Assembly: GCA_017744415.1 (NCBI GenBank)
Contig: JAGIBJ010000059.1
Coordinates: 1 to 49,562, forward strand
Origin: Solirubrobacteraceae bacterium
GTDB lineage: Bacteria > Actinomycetota > Thermoleophilia > Solirubrobacterales > Solirubrobacteraceae
Length of the DNA: 49,562 nt
Reading direction: 5' to 3'
Made by a program: the position numbers and the translations under genes. The notes under the pieces are model-generated. The model saw only the letters and a list, made by a program, of their open reading frames with translations. It searched no databases and was not told the DNA's origin. Positions 37,070 to 45,007 of the stretch are shown here, piece after piece (the stretch's first letter is position 1; each line of letters opens with the position of its first letter).

Positions 37070-39588
37070 GCCTGCTGCGCCGGCTCACGCTGGGGCAGCT
37101 CCTCGGTGGTCTGCTCGGGTTCCTCGGCTTGCTCGTGGTCGGCCTCTTCGGCATCGCCTCGATGCAGCTCCACGCCGCCCAGCGCCAGACCGACGCCGAG
37201 AACCGCCGCGCGAAGTCGTTCCTGATCGCCGACGGGATGCGCCAGAGCTCCAACGACCTCACCAACATGGTCCGGCTCTACGTCGCGACCGGCAAGCCGA
37301 AGTACCGCGACTACTACGAGGAGATCCTCGCGGTGCGCGCCGGCGAGCAGCCGCGGCCGCTGCAGTACGACAGCTCATTCTGGGACCGCGTGCTCGCCTC
37401 CGGCAAGTGGTGGGTGAAGTACGGCCAGCCGCAGTCGCTGATCGACCAGATGCGCGCGGAGGAGTTCGCGCCCGCGGAGTTCAAGGCGCTCACGAACGCC
37501 CTGAACGCGTCGAACGGCCTGGCCGAGCTCGAGCGGCGGATCATGGCGCGCGTCGCTCCGCGGATCCGCGCGGGTGTGGGGGAGGGCTACTCGCAGGACG
37601 TCGCCGACGAGTACACCCGGCTGGTCGACGGTGCCTACCTCGAGCAGAAGGGCACGATCATGCAGGCCATCCGGCGCTTTACGCAGCTCGTCGATGCTCG
37701 CACGGCGCACGAGGTCGACGATGCCGCGCACGCCACGCAGCGCCTCGCCGCGCTGCAGATCGCGATCGTCGGCTTGATCGCGATCGTCGGCGTCCTCGCG
37801 ATGTTCGTGCTGGCGCGCGTCGCGCTGCGTCCGCTCGCCCGCCTGCTCTCGTCCACGCGCCGGATCGCCGCCGGCGACTACGCCGAGCGGGCGCGCATCC
37901 GCGGCGTCTCCGATCTCGAGCAGCTCGCCGGCGCGTTCAACGAGATGGCGACGGCCGTCGAGACCGACATCGCGGCGCGCGCCGCCGCCGAGCGGGAGGC
38001 CGTCGCGGCGCGGGAGGCCGCGGAGGCTGCCAGCCAGGCCAAGAGCCGCTTCCTCGCCGCGATGACGCACGAGTTGCGCACGCCCATGATCGGCGTCACC
38101 GGCATGCTCGAGATCCTTGCCCACACCGATCTCTCGCGTCACCAGCGCGGCATGATCGCGACCGCGGAGGGCTCGGCGCGCTCGCTCCTGCAGATCATCG
38201 GCGACGTGCTCGACTTCTCGAAGATCGAAGCCGATCGCCTCGAGCTCGACCCGGCGACGTTCGATCTGCGTGCGGTCGTCGGCGCCGCCTCCGACACGTT
38301 CGTGCACGCCGCCTCGACCAAGGGCCTGCTGCTCACGTGGGACGTCGATCCGCGCCTCGAGGCCGCGCTCGTCGGCGATCCGCTCCGCGTGCGGCAGGTG
38401 ATCACCAACCTCATCTCCAACGCGGTGAAATTCACCGAAGTCGGAGGGATCGAGGTGCAAGCGAAGGTCGTCGACGACCCGCGTCTGGTCGACGGGCAGC
38501 GGGTGGCGATCCTCGTCCGCGACACCGGGATCGGCGTGAGCCCCGAGCACCAGGAGCGGCTCTTTCAGGCGTTCGGGCAGGCCGAGGCTGCGATCGCGCG
38601 CGAATTCGGTGGCACCGGCCTCGGGCTCGCGATCTGCCGCCGCCTCGCCGAGCTGATGGGCGGCACGGTGACGATGGAGAGCGCGCCGGGAGTCGGGACG
38701 ACGATGCGGTTCGAGGCGCCGTTCGCGATCGGCGCGACGGTCGACATCGATCCGATGACGACGTCGTTCAGCAACCCGTTCACCGGCAACCGTGCCAAGC
38801 CGACCCGCCAGGAGGCCGAGGCCGAGGGCAGCCTGATCCTGCTCGCCGAGGACCACCCGGTGAACCGCACGGTGATCGTGCAACAACTCGACGTGGTCGG
38901 GTTCCACGTCGATGTCGCCGAGGACGGCCAGGAGGCGTTCGAGCGCTTCGCTGCCGGCCGCTACGGCCTCGTGCTCACTGACCTCAACATGCCCCGGATG
39001 GACGGGTACGAGCTCGTGCAGGCGATCCGCCGCCACGAGCGCCGATCCGGCCGTCCGCGCACGCCCGTGCTCGCGCTCAGCGCGAACGTGATGCAGGGAG
39101 AGCCTGAGCGCACCAAGGAGGTGGGCATGGACGACTTCATGGCGAAACCGACGACGATCCCGTTCCTCGCCGCGAAGCTCCGCCAATGGCTGCCGCACCT
39201 CGCATGGGAGTCGGCGCCGTCTTCGATCAGCGACGACGTGCGGGAGGAGCCGCTCGACCTGTCGGCGCTCGATCTCCTCACGGGCGGCGACGAGGCCGCC
39301 GCGCGCGTGGTGCTCGACGACTTCATCGCCACCACCCGCGGCGATCTCGACGCGCTCCGGGCGGCGATCTCGCGGCGCAATCAGCGTGATGCGCAGCGCG
39401 CGGCACACCGGATCCGCGGGGCGGCGTTGACCGTCGGCGCGCGTCCGATGGCCCGTCTCGCGCTGCAGGCCGAGGAGGGCACGAACGAGGAGCTCGTGGC
39501 CGACTGGCCGGACCTCGAGCGGATCGCGGCGGCGCTCGCCGAAGCCGTCGCCGCGGTCGCCAACGGCGCCACGGCTCCCGCCGCCTGA
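37066..39588 (+). CDS. Hybrid sensor histidine kinase (HisKA-HATPase-receiver-Hpt)
   Basis: An 840-residue membrane kinase. Two membrane helices (about 12-33 and 228-252) flank a helical extracytoplasmic sensor region of about 190 residues. HAMP (about 253-310) and coiled coil lead to HisKA with AAMTHELRTPM (phospho-His335), HATPase with N box ITNLISNAVKFTE, G1 DTGIGV and G2 GGTGLGLAI, a receiver with Asp639 (LTDLNMPRMDG), and a C-terminal Hpt domain with AHRIRGAALTVGA (His781). This gives a full His-Asp-His relay. It is coupled by ATGA overlap to the BTAD-REC-EAL gene, whose receiver is the likely final Asp acceptor. The signal is unknown. Confidence 0.93.
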   Translation: MSLLRRLTLGQLLGGLLGFLGLLVVGLFGIASMQLHAAQRQTDAENRRAKSFLIADGMRQSSNDLTNMVRLYVATGKPKYRDYYEEILAVRAGEQPRPLQYDSSFWDRVLASGKWWVKYGQPQSLIDQMRAEEFAPAEFKALTNALNASNGLAELERRIMARVAPRIRAGVGEGYSQDVADEYTRLVDGAYLEQKGTIMQAIRRFTQLVDARTAHEVDDAAHATQRLAALQIAIVGLIAIVGVLAMFVLARVALRPLARLLSSTRRIAAGDYAERARIRGVSDLEQLAGAFNEMATAVETDIAARAAAEREAVAAREAAEAASQAKSRFLAAMTHELRTPMIGVTGMLEILAHTDLSRHQRGMIATAEGSARSLLQIIGDVLDFSKIEADRLELDPATFDLRAVVGAASDTFVHAASTKGLLLTWDVDPRLEAALVGDPLRVRQVITNLISNAVKFTEVGGIEVQAKVVDDPRLVDGQRVAILVRDTGIGVSPEHQERLFQAFGQAEAAIAREFGGTGLGLAICRRLAELMGGTVTMESAPGVGTTMRFEAPFAIGATVDIDPMTTSFSNPFTGNRAKPTRQEAEAEGSLILLAEDHPVNRTVIVQQLDVVGFHVDVAEDGQEAFERFAAGRYGLVLTDLNMPRMDGYELVQAIRRHERRSGRPRTPVLALSANVMQGEPERTKEVGMDDFMAKPTTIPFLAAKLRQWLPHLAWESAPSSISDDVREEPLDLSALDLLTGGDEAAARVVLDDFIATTRGDLDALRAAISRRNQRDAQRAAHRIRGAALTVGARPMARLALQAEEGTNEELVADWPDLERIAAALAEAVAAVANGATAPAA

Positions 39589-39629
39589 ACCGGGCTGCGC
39601 GAGCGGATCCATCGTTCCGGTGTCGCCAC

Positions 39630-39737
39630 GGCGCAATCGCCCGTCGCGCGGCGCGATCGTTGCGCAACCGAGGCGCAACGGACGGCCGTCACACACCGTC
39701 GTAACGCCGTTCCCGCGCGCGTTCCGGTTGCGCCTCG
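39630..39737. promoter_or_regulatory. Cluster of GGCGCAA-type motifs and an 11-bp inverted repeat before the small ORF
   Basis: The 222-base gap after the hybrid kinase holds GGCGCAA at 39630, the palindrome GTTGCGCAAC at 39659-39668, CGAGGCGCAAC at 39669-39679 and its exact reverse complement GTTGCGCCTCG at 39727-39737. Four related half-sites in about 110 bases suggest a multi-site operator or a long-stem leader. A strong AAGGAGGAG Shine-Dalgarno precedes the downstream ATG. No T-run terminator for the kinase is seen. Confidence 0.5.
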
Positions 39738-39810
39738 TGCGTACAACTGATGGCGATGAGTCCCTCGACCCCCACGCTCACGGTCACCCACTGACCGGAA
39801 GGAGGAGCCA

Positions 39811-40143
39811 ATGTACGCATCTGCCACCCTTGCGCCGCTGGCTCTGCGGACCTCTGCTGCCACGGTCGACGTGACGGCTCCGGGCCGCTGTGCCCTCCGC
39901 GTGCCCTTCACCGGCACGCTTACCTCGCAGACGCAGACGGCGATGACGTCGTCGCTGCGCAAGCTGCTCGTCGAGCTGCGGTACGGCACGCGCCTGCGCG
40001 GCCTCTCGGTGTCGCTCGACGACGACACGATCGTCATCGAGCCTGTGGCCACCACGTTCGCGCTGCGCCAGTGGCTCGACAGCGGCGAGCTCATCGGCGC
40101 CGTCGAGGCCGCCGCGCGCCACGCACGCGCCACCTCCCGCTAA
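39811..40143 (+). CDS. Small protein of unknown function with strong ribosome binding site
   Basis: A 110-residue protein. The ATG at 39811 is preceded by AAGGAGGAGCCA, one of the best Shine-Dalgarno matches in the window, so expression may be high. The chain reads as strand-rich at first (TVDVTAPGRCALRVPFTGTLTSQTQTAM), then SLRKLLVELRYGTRLRGLSVSLDDDTIVIEPVATTFALRQWL and a helical tail GELIGAVEAAARHARA. No known family, membrane segment or signal peptide is recognised. It follows the hybrid kinase on the same strand behind a motif-rich gap, so it could be a target of the phosphorelay. Confidence 0.65.
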   Translation: MYASATLAPLALRTSAATVDVTAPGRCALRVPFTGTLTSQTQTAMTSSLRKLLVELRYGTRLRGLSVSLDDDTIVIEPVATTFALRQWLDSGELIGAVEAAARHARATSR

Positions 40144-40156
40144 CGCCGGCGCAGAC

Positions 40157-42469
40157 TCATCTCCCGGCGCGCAGGCGCGGGGCGATGTCGTCGGCCGGGA
40201 GCGGCCGTGATGTGAGGTAGCCCTGCCACAGCACGCGCGTCGGTGCAGCCGCGAGGAGCGCCGCCTGTTCGCCGGTCTCGACACCCTCCACGACGACCTC
40301 CATGCCCAGCGCCGAACCGAGGCTCATGATCGCGTGGACGAGATCGATCGCTCGCGCGTCGTGGGGCACGTCGCGCAGGAACGCGCGGTCGACTTTGAGG
40401 ATGCTGACGGGAAGTTCGCGGAGGCGGCCGAGCGAGGAGTAGTCGGCACCGAAGTCGTCGACCGCCGTGCGCACCCCGAGTTCGCGGAGCGCGTCGAGTT
40501 CAGCGTTGACGCGCGCATCCGGCTGCAGGCCCGATTCGGTGATCTCGGCGACGAGCGCGGTGGCCGGGAGCCGGTAACGCTCGAGGGACTCGGCGATCGT
40601 GGAGGCGAGTTGGCCGCTGCGGAGCTGAAGCGGAGCGACGTTCACGGTGACGGGCGGAACGCTGATGCCGGCATCGCGCCAGGCGCGGGCCTGGGCCGCG
40701 GCCGCGTCGATGACCCAGGCGCCGATCCGGGCGATGAGGCCGGAGGATTCAGCCACACCGATGAATTCCAGCGGCGGGATGAGGCGTCCGTCGTGGCGCC
40801 AGCGCACGAGCGCCTCGAGGGCCGCGATCTGGCGGGTGCGGGCGTCGACGATCGGCTGGAAGTGCAGTTCGAGTTCGCCGCGCTCCGGCGCCTCGCGCAG
40901 GGCGGCCACGCGGGCCAGGCGGCGGGCGGCGTCGTCGATCGCGGCGTCGTACACCGCGGCGAGGTTGCGCTCGCGGCGAGCGTGCAGCCGGGCCACGTCG
41001 GCGCGGCGAACGGTCTCGGCGGAATCGGCCGCTACGGCGGCGATGCCGATGGTGGCGCCAAGGCGGTGCTCGGTGCCGGCGACGGCGAAGGGGTCGGTGA
41101 GCGCGAGACGCACGGCGTCGGAGAAGCGCATGGCGTCTCGGACCGTGCCGTCGACGAGGACGCCGAGCACGTCGCCGTCCAGGTGGTAGAGCGCGGCCGA
41201 CGTGGGTGCGAGGGTGGCGACCCGCTCGGCGACGGCGCCGCGGGTGGCCTCGGCGTGGTCGTGACCGAACGCCTCGCGGACGATTGCGAACTCGTCGAGG
41301 CCGATGGCGAGCAGCGTCGACACGGCGTGCGAGGCGTGGCGCTGGTCGATCGCGGTGGCGAGTGCGCGGCGGTTCGGAAGCCCGGTGAACTCGTCGTGGC
41401 GAGCGAGGTGCACGGCGGTGTCGCGCTGCGTGCGAAGCCCCTGCTGTGCGACGTTCTCGAGGGCCGCCTCGGCTTGCGCGCCCAGGAGGCCGAGAAGCGC
41501 GAAGCCGTCCTCGTCGGGGAGCAGGCGGTGCTCGGGCTCGGCGAGGCGGATCACGCCGGCCAGGCGGCCATCGGTGCGCTCGAGCGGGAGCAGGAGGAGA
41601 TGACCACCCCAGGAGCGGGCACCTTCGCCGGTCGAGCGTGGCGGCTGCCAGCTGGGGCAGAAGCGCTCGACCATTGCGGGGCTGAGGAGGTAGGCGCCGT
41701 CCTGGTCGTCGACATGGCTGCCGACCGCGGCGATCACGGCCGCTGCATCAGCGGTAAGGGCCTCGCCGTACGTCGCGACGACGTGCTCGAAGCCGAGGGC
41801 CGTGCGGAGCACGTGCGTGAGGGTGTCGACGACGGCCTGCTCGTCGGCGACCCCGCCGAGGCTGGCTGCCGCCCCGACGAGGTGCGTGAGCGAGGCGGAG
41901 TGGGCGACCGCGGCGCGCTCGGCCTGGCGTTGCTCCACCGTCACTGCGGCCTGGGCGGCCACGGCCGCGAGCGCCTTGAGGCGGCGGGTGCTCGGACGAC
42001 GCCCGTCGATCGGGTCGTCGAGCGAGAGGAACCCGAGCGTCTCCCCCGACGACGAGACGAGCGGCGCGACGAGGGCGTCCTGCGGCTCCCAGCGATCGGC
42101 GTGATCGGTCGACGGCGCGACCATCGGCGCGTGCGCGGGCACGTCGGCCGCGTTCCAATCGACGCTGCCGGCGGGGAAGAAGAAGACGCGCTCGATCTCG
42201 ACGGCCTCGGCGAAGAGGCGTCGCCACCACGCACCGGGCGACGAAGTGCCGACGAGGGCCTCGTGGCCCGGTTCGCTGCCCGTGACGCACGTGGTCACGA
42301 AGTCGTCATCCGCCGGGCGGTAGAGGTTGAACGCGGCCGTGCGGAACCCGAGCGTGGCCGCGGCGGTCTCGGCAACGCCGGCGAGGAAGTCTTCGAGGCG
42401 CGGGGCGCTGCGACCGAGGCGAGCGAGCGCGACGAGACCGTCGAGCGCGCTGAACGTGATGGACGGCAA
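40157..42469 (-). CDS. GAF - degenerate GGDEF - EAL c-di-GMP phosphodiesterase
   Basis: A 770-residue cytoplasmic signalling protein. Two GAF-like sensor segments occupy about 15-350. The GGDEF-like domain (about 355-515) starts HDEFTGLPNRRALATAI, but its active loop is HLDGDVLGVLV in place of GGDEF, so it should not make c-di-GMP. The EAL domain (about 525-765) looks intact: LEALVRWRHD, VNVAPLQL, EITESGLQ, TAVDDFGADYSSL, KVDRAFL and VEGVETGEQAALL. Prediction: c-di-GMP hydrolysis, regulated by GAF ligands or GTP at the degenerate GGDEF. It is convergent with the small ORF. The upstream gap (42470-42604) is very G-rich on the plus strand. Confidence 0.9.
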   Translation of the reverse strand: MPSITFSALDGLVALARLGRSAPRLEDFLAGVAETAAATLGFRTAAFNLYRPADDDFVTTCVTGSEPGHEALVGTSSPGAWWRRLFAEAVEIERVFFFPAGSVDWNAADVPAHAPMVAPSTDHADRWEPQDALVAPLVSSSGETLGFLSLDDPIDGRRPSTRRLKALAAVAAQAAVTVEQRQAERAAVAHSASLTHLVGAAASLGGVADEQAVVDTLTHVLRTALGFEHVVATYGEALTADAAAVIAAVGSHVDDQDGAYLLSPAMVERFCPSWQPPRSTGEGARSWGGHLLLLPLERTDGRLAGVIRLAEPEHRLLPDEDGFALLGLLGAQAEAALENVAQQGLRTQRDTAVHLARHDEFTGLPNRRALATAIDQRHASHAVSTLLAIGLDEFAIVREAFGHDHAEATRGAVAERVATLAPTSAALYHLDGDVLGVLVDGTVRDAMRFSDAVRLALTDPFAVAGTEHRLGATIGIAAVAADSAETVRRADVARLHARRERNLAAVYDAAIDDAARRLARVAALREAPERGELELHFQPIVDARTRQIAALEALVRWRHDGRLIPPLEFIGVAESSGLIARIGAWVIDAAAAQARAWRDAGISVPPVTVNVAPLQLRSGQLASTIAESLERYRLPATALVAEITESGLQPDARVNAELDALRELGVRTAVDDFGADYSSLGRLRELPVSILKVDRAFLRDVPHDARAIDLVHAIMSLGSALGMEVVVEGVETGEQAALLAAAPTRVLWQGYLTSRPLPADDIAPRLRAGR

Positions 42470-42604
42470 GGTGGGACCTGGGGGTCGTCCGGCGAGGGAC
42501 GTGAGGGGGGACGGTCACCGGCGTGGGGACGAGGTGACGCCATGGCAGTCGGCAGACGCACCGGTTCCCTGTAGGTTGACCACCGCTGCCCGGACGGTCG
42601 GCCG

Positions 42605-43261
42605 ATGAACGCACCGTTCCCGCCGTCGCATCGCTGTGACAGGCTGTCGCGCGTGGCCCGGCAAACCGTGTTCCTCGGGGATTCGTTTACGGCCGGCCAG
42701 GGCGATGCCTCGGCCCTCGGGTGGGTCGGCCGGCTCGCCCAGGCGGCGGCAGCCGCGGGCACCCCGATCGACGTGATCAATCTCGGGCTCGGCGGCGCGA
42801 CGACCGCCGAGATCGCGCGACACTGGGAGCGGGCGGTCGGCGCGCACCTCGCCTCCGCCCACACTCCTCGTCTGATCCTCTGCGCCGGCGTCAACGACGC
42901 CACCTCGCTCGGCGGCGACCGCACGTGGGTGGCCCCGGAGGTGTCGGAGCGTTCGGTGGCCGCGATCCTCGATCGGGCCGGGGCGCTGGGTTGGCCGATC
43001 TTCGTTCTCGGCCCCGGGCCGGCATGCGATGCCGCGCACGACGCTCGATCGTCTGAACTCGAGGAGTGTTTCGCCAGGCTCTGCCGCGAACGCGCGGTCC
43101 CGTTCGTCGCGATCCTCGCCCCGCTGCTCGCCAGTGGCCCTTGGCGCGCGGAGGCCGCGGCGTCCGACGGCCTGCACCCGGGAGCCGGCGGCTACGCGCA
43201 GCTCGCCGAACTCGTGATCGGCGCCGGGCTGGTGGACTGGCTCACGGCGCCGAGCACCTGA
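42605..43261 (+). CDS. SGNH/GDSL hydrolase
   Basis: A 218-residue hydrolase with the four SGNH blocks: FLGDSFTAGQG with nucleophile Ser, the Gly of NLGLGGAT, Asn in LCAGVNDAT, and DGLHPGAGGY with Asp/His of the dyad. It is an esterase, lipase or acyl-carbohydrate deacylase; the substrate is unknown. The ATG at 42605 gives a 16-residue leader; GTG at 42653 (MARQTVFLGDS) is equally plausible and places the motif at the usual distance from the start. No signal peptide is present. The stop codon lies in one arm of a hairpin shared with the convergent oxidase gene. Confidence 0.87.
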   Translation: MNAPFPPSHRCDRLSRVARQTVFLGDSFTAGQGDASALGWVGRLAQAAAAAGTPIDVINLGLGGATTAEIARHWERAVGAHLASAHTPRLILCAGVNDATSLGGDRTWVAPEVSERSVAAILDRAGALGWPIFVLGPGPACDAAHDARSSELEECFARLCRERAVPFVAILAPLLASGPWRAEAAASDGLHPGAGGYAQLAELVIGAGLVDWLTAPST

Positions 43262-43283
43262 GCCGCGCGCCGGCCGGGCTCAG
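43258..43283. terminator. Hairpin formed by the two convergent stop regions
   Basis: CTGAGCC (43258-43264) and GGCTCAG (43277-43283) pair across 12 bases. Each arm contains the stop codon of one of the converging genes (GDSL hydrolase and GMC oxidase). It is a compact bidirectional terminator candidate without T-runs. Confidence 0.4.
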
Positions 43284-44899
43284 CCGCCGCGCGCGATGAG
43301 CTCCGCGATGTTGCGCTCGGCGAGCGCAGTGATGGTGATCGCCGGGTTCACGGCGCCGGCGTTGCCCGGGAGCAGCGCCCCGTCCATCACGTAGAGGCCC
43401 GGGTGGCCGTTCACGCGACCGTAGTTGTCGGTGGCCTTCCCGAGCACGGCGCCACCGAGCGGGTGCGCGGTGAAGAACTCGCTGCTGCCGGTCGAGAGCG
43501 CGCCACCTCCGGCGCCGCGCGAGGTGGCCGCGATCTTCGCGTTGATCGCCTTCACCGCCGCGGTCGTGCTCGGCTGCCCCGGCCACTTCAGCGTGAGGTT
43601 GCCCTGCGGCGAGATACCGAAGTCGGCACGCGTGTCGTCGAGGGTCATCGCGAGGGAGCCGATGACGCCCATGTCGAGCGCGAACCCGGGGACGAACCAG
43701 TTCTCGAGCGTGAGCGGCAGCCCTTCGACCGTGGTCTTGATGAGGCTTCGCGGTGCCGCGCCCTGCGTCACGCCGCCGGTCGGGTTGAACCACCACGCGG
43801 TGGTCGAGTCGCCGTTGCCGCCCCAGCCCTTGCCGATCTGGTCGTCGAGGTTCGGCAGCGTGCCGCGCTGGCGGGCTCGCATGAGCAACTCCGTCGTCCC
43901 GATCGAGCCGGCGGAGAGGATGAGCCGGTCGCAGCTGATCACGCGCGTGCTCAGCACCTGTCCGGTCACGGCGACCTTCTGCACGCGGACGAGGTAGCGG
44001 CCGGAACCGTCGCGGCCGATCTCGACCACCTCGTGGCCGGAGTAGATCGTCGAGAGACCGGTCGCCTCGGCGTACGCGAGGTAGTTCGTGGTGAGCCCAC
44101 GCTTGACGCCGTTGGAGTTGCCGTAGTTGCTCTCCGACACCGTCGCGGACTGCCGCGCGCCGAAGCTCATCTCCCGGCGCATGATGTTCCAGTCCCACAC
44201 GCTCGGCAGCAGCTGCGAGCTGAACCCGGCCCGCTTGACCATCGCGTCCCACATCCGCGAGTGCGAGTAGGGGCCCGAGTTGTAGATGTCGTCGGGCATC
44301 GTCGACGAGCCGAGCACGCCCGCAGCCCGCGGATACCAACGCGTGAGCATGTCGGCGTAGTCGACCGTGCCCCCGAAGAGATGCTGGAAATGGCCTTGTT
44401 CCGGGATCGGGTGCGCGCCGGTGTAGACCACCGAGCCGCCACCCACCGCCGCCGCACGCCAGACATCGATGCCCTCGAACTTCGTGACGTCGAGCACGCC
44501 GCCGAAGTAGTCGGTCGAGACCTTGTCGCCCGTGACGCCGGTGAACGGGGTGGTCTGCCGCCAGAAGGCACGGCCGTCGGCGCCGCTGTCGGGGGAGTAG
44601 ATCCCGCGCCACGCGTTGGCTGCGGGCCAGCGCGAACCGCGCTCGAGCACCGTGCTCTTCACGCCGGCCTGCGCCAGGCGCCACGCGGCCACGGCACCGC
44701 CGAAGCCGGATCCGATGATCACGACGGGCGTGTATGACGGGGCGTCCGGAAGCGCACGGAACAGCTCGGGGACGAGGAACCGGTACTTGAGCTCGGCGAG
44801 CGGGTTCGTCGTCGCTGCGGCGGCGCTCGAGGTGCCCAGCGCCGCGGGGCCTGCGACGGCCGCACCGGCGGCCGATTTGAGGAACGTACGGCGATTCAC
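43280..44899 (-). CDS. Tat-exported cholesterol-oxidase-like GMC flavoprotein
   Basis: A 539-residue FAD oxidoreductase. The N-terminus MNRRTFLKSAAGAAVAGPAAL carries a twin-arginine signal (RRTFLK). The FAD motif is VVIIGSGFGGAVAAWRLAQAG, followed by VGGGSVVYTGAHPIPEQ, LILSAGSIGTTELLMRA, and the C-terminal HPLGGAVLGKATDNYGRVNGHPGLYVMDGALLPGNAGAVNPAITITALAERN. These match class I cholesterol oxidases, including the His and Asn of the active site. It likely oxidises a 3-hydroxysteroid or similar alcohol outside the cell, folded with FAD before Tat export. The start ATG at 44899 is required for the signal. No operon partner is seen. Confidence 0.88.
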   Translation of the reverse strand: MNRRTFLKSAAGAAVAGPAALGTSSAAAATTNPLAELKYRFLVPELFRALPDAPSYTPVVIIGSGFGGAVAAWRLAQAGVKSTVLERGSRWPAANAWRGIYSPDSGADGRAFWRQTTPFTGVTGDKVSTDYFGGVLDVTKFEGIDVWRAAAVGGGSVVYTGAHPIPEQGHFQHLFGGTVDYADMLTRWYPRAAGVLGSSTMPDDIYNSGPYSHSRMWDAMVKRAGFSSQLLPSVWDWNIMRREMSFGARQSATVSESNYGNSNGVKRGLTTNYLAYAEATGLSTIYSGHEVVEIGRDGSGRYLVRVQKVAVTGQVLSTRVISCDRLILSAGSIGTTELLMRARQRGTLPNLDDQIGKGWGGNGDSTTAWWFNPTGGVTQGAAPRSLIKTTVEGLPLTLENWFVPGFALDMGVIGSLAMTLDDTRADFGISPQGNLTLKWPGQPSTTAAVKAINAKIAATSRGAGGGALSTGSSEFFTAHPLGGAVLGKATDNYGRVNGHPGLYVMDGALLPGNAGAVNPAITITALAERNIAELIARGG

Positions 44900-45007
44900 G
44901 AGGGCTCCGACCGGGACAGCGCGGGGAGGACGGCCCCGCGGGGACCGGACGCTAACGCACGGACCGCTCCGCGGCGGTGCTCTGTGACGGACCGCAAACT
45001 GGTGGCG

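Noticed and set aside
37375..39696. 773-codon minus-strand frame opposite the hybrid kinase
   Set aside because: Low-complexity Arg/His/Glu-rich translation, antisense to a kinase with complete catalytic boxes.
42472..42537. Run of G-tracts that might form a G-quadruplex
   Set aside because: Loop lengths are irregular (up to 11 bases) and G-runs are frequent in such GC-rich DNA; not strong enough to report as a feature.
40334..42574. 746-codon plus-strand frame opposite the EAL protein
   Set aside because: Antisense shadow; no domains. The minus strand carries GAF and EAL motifs.
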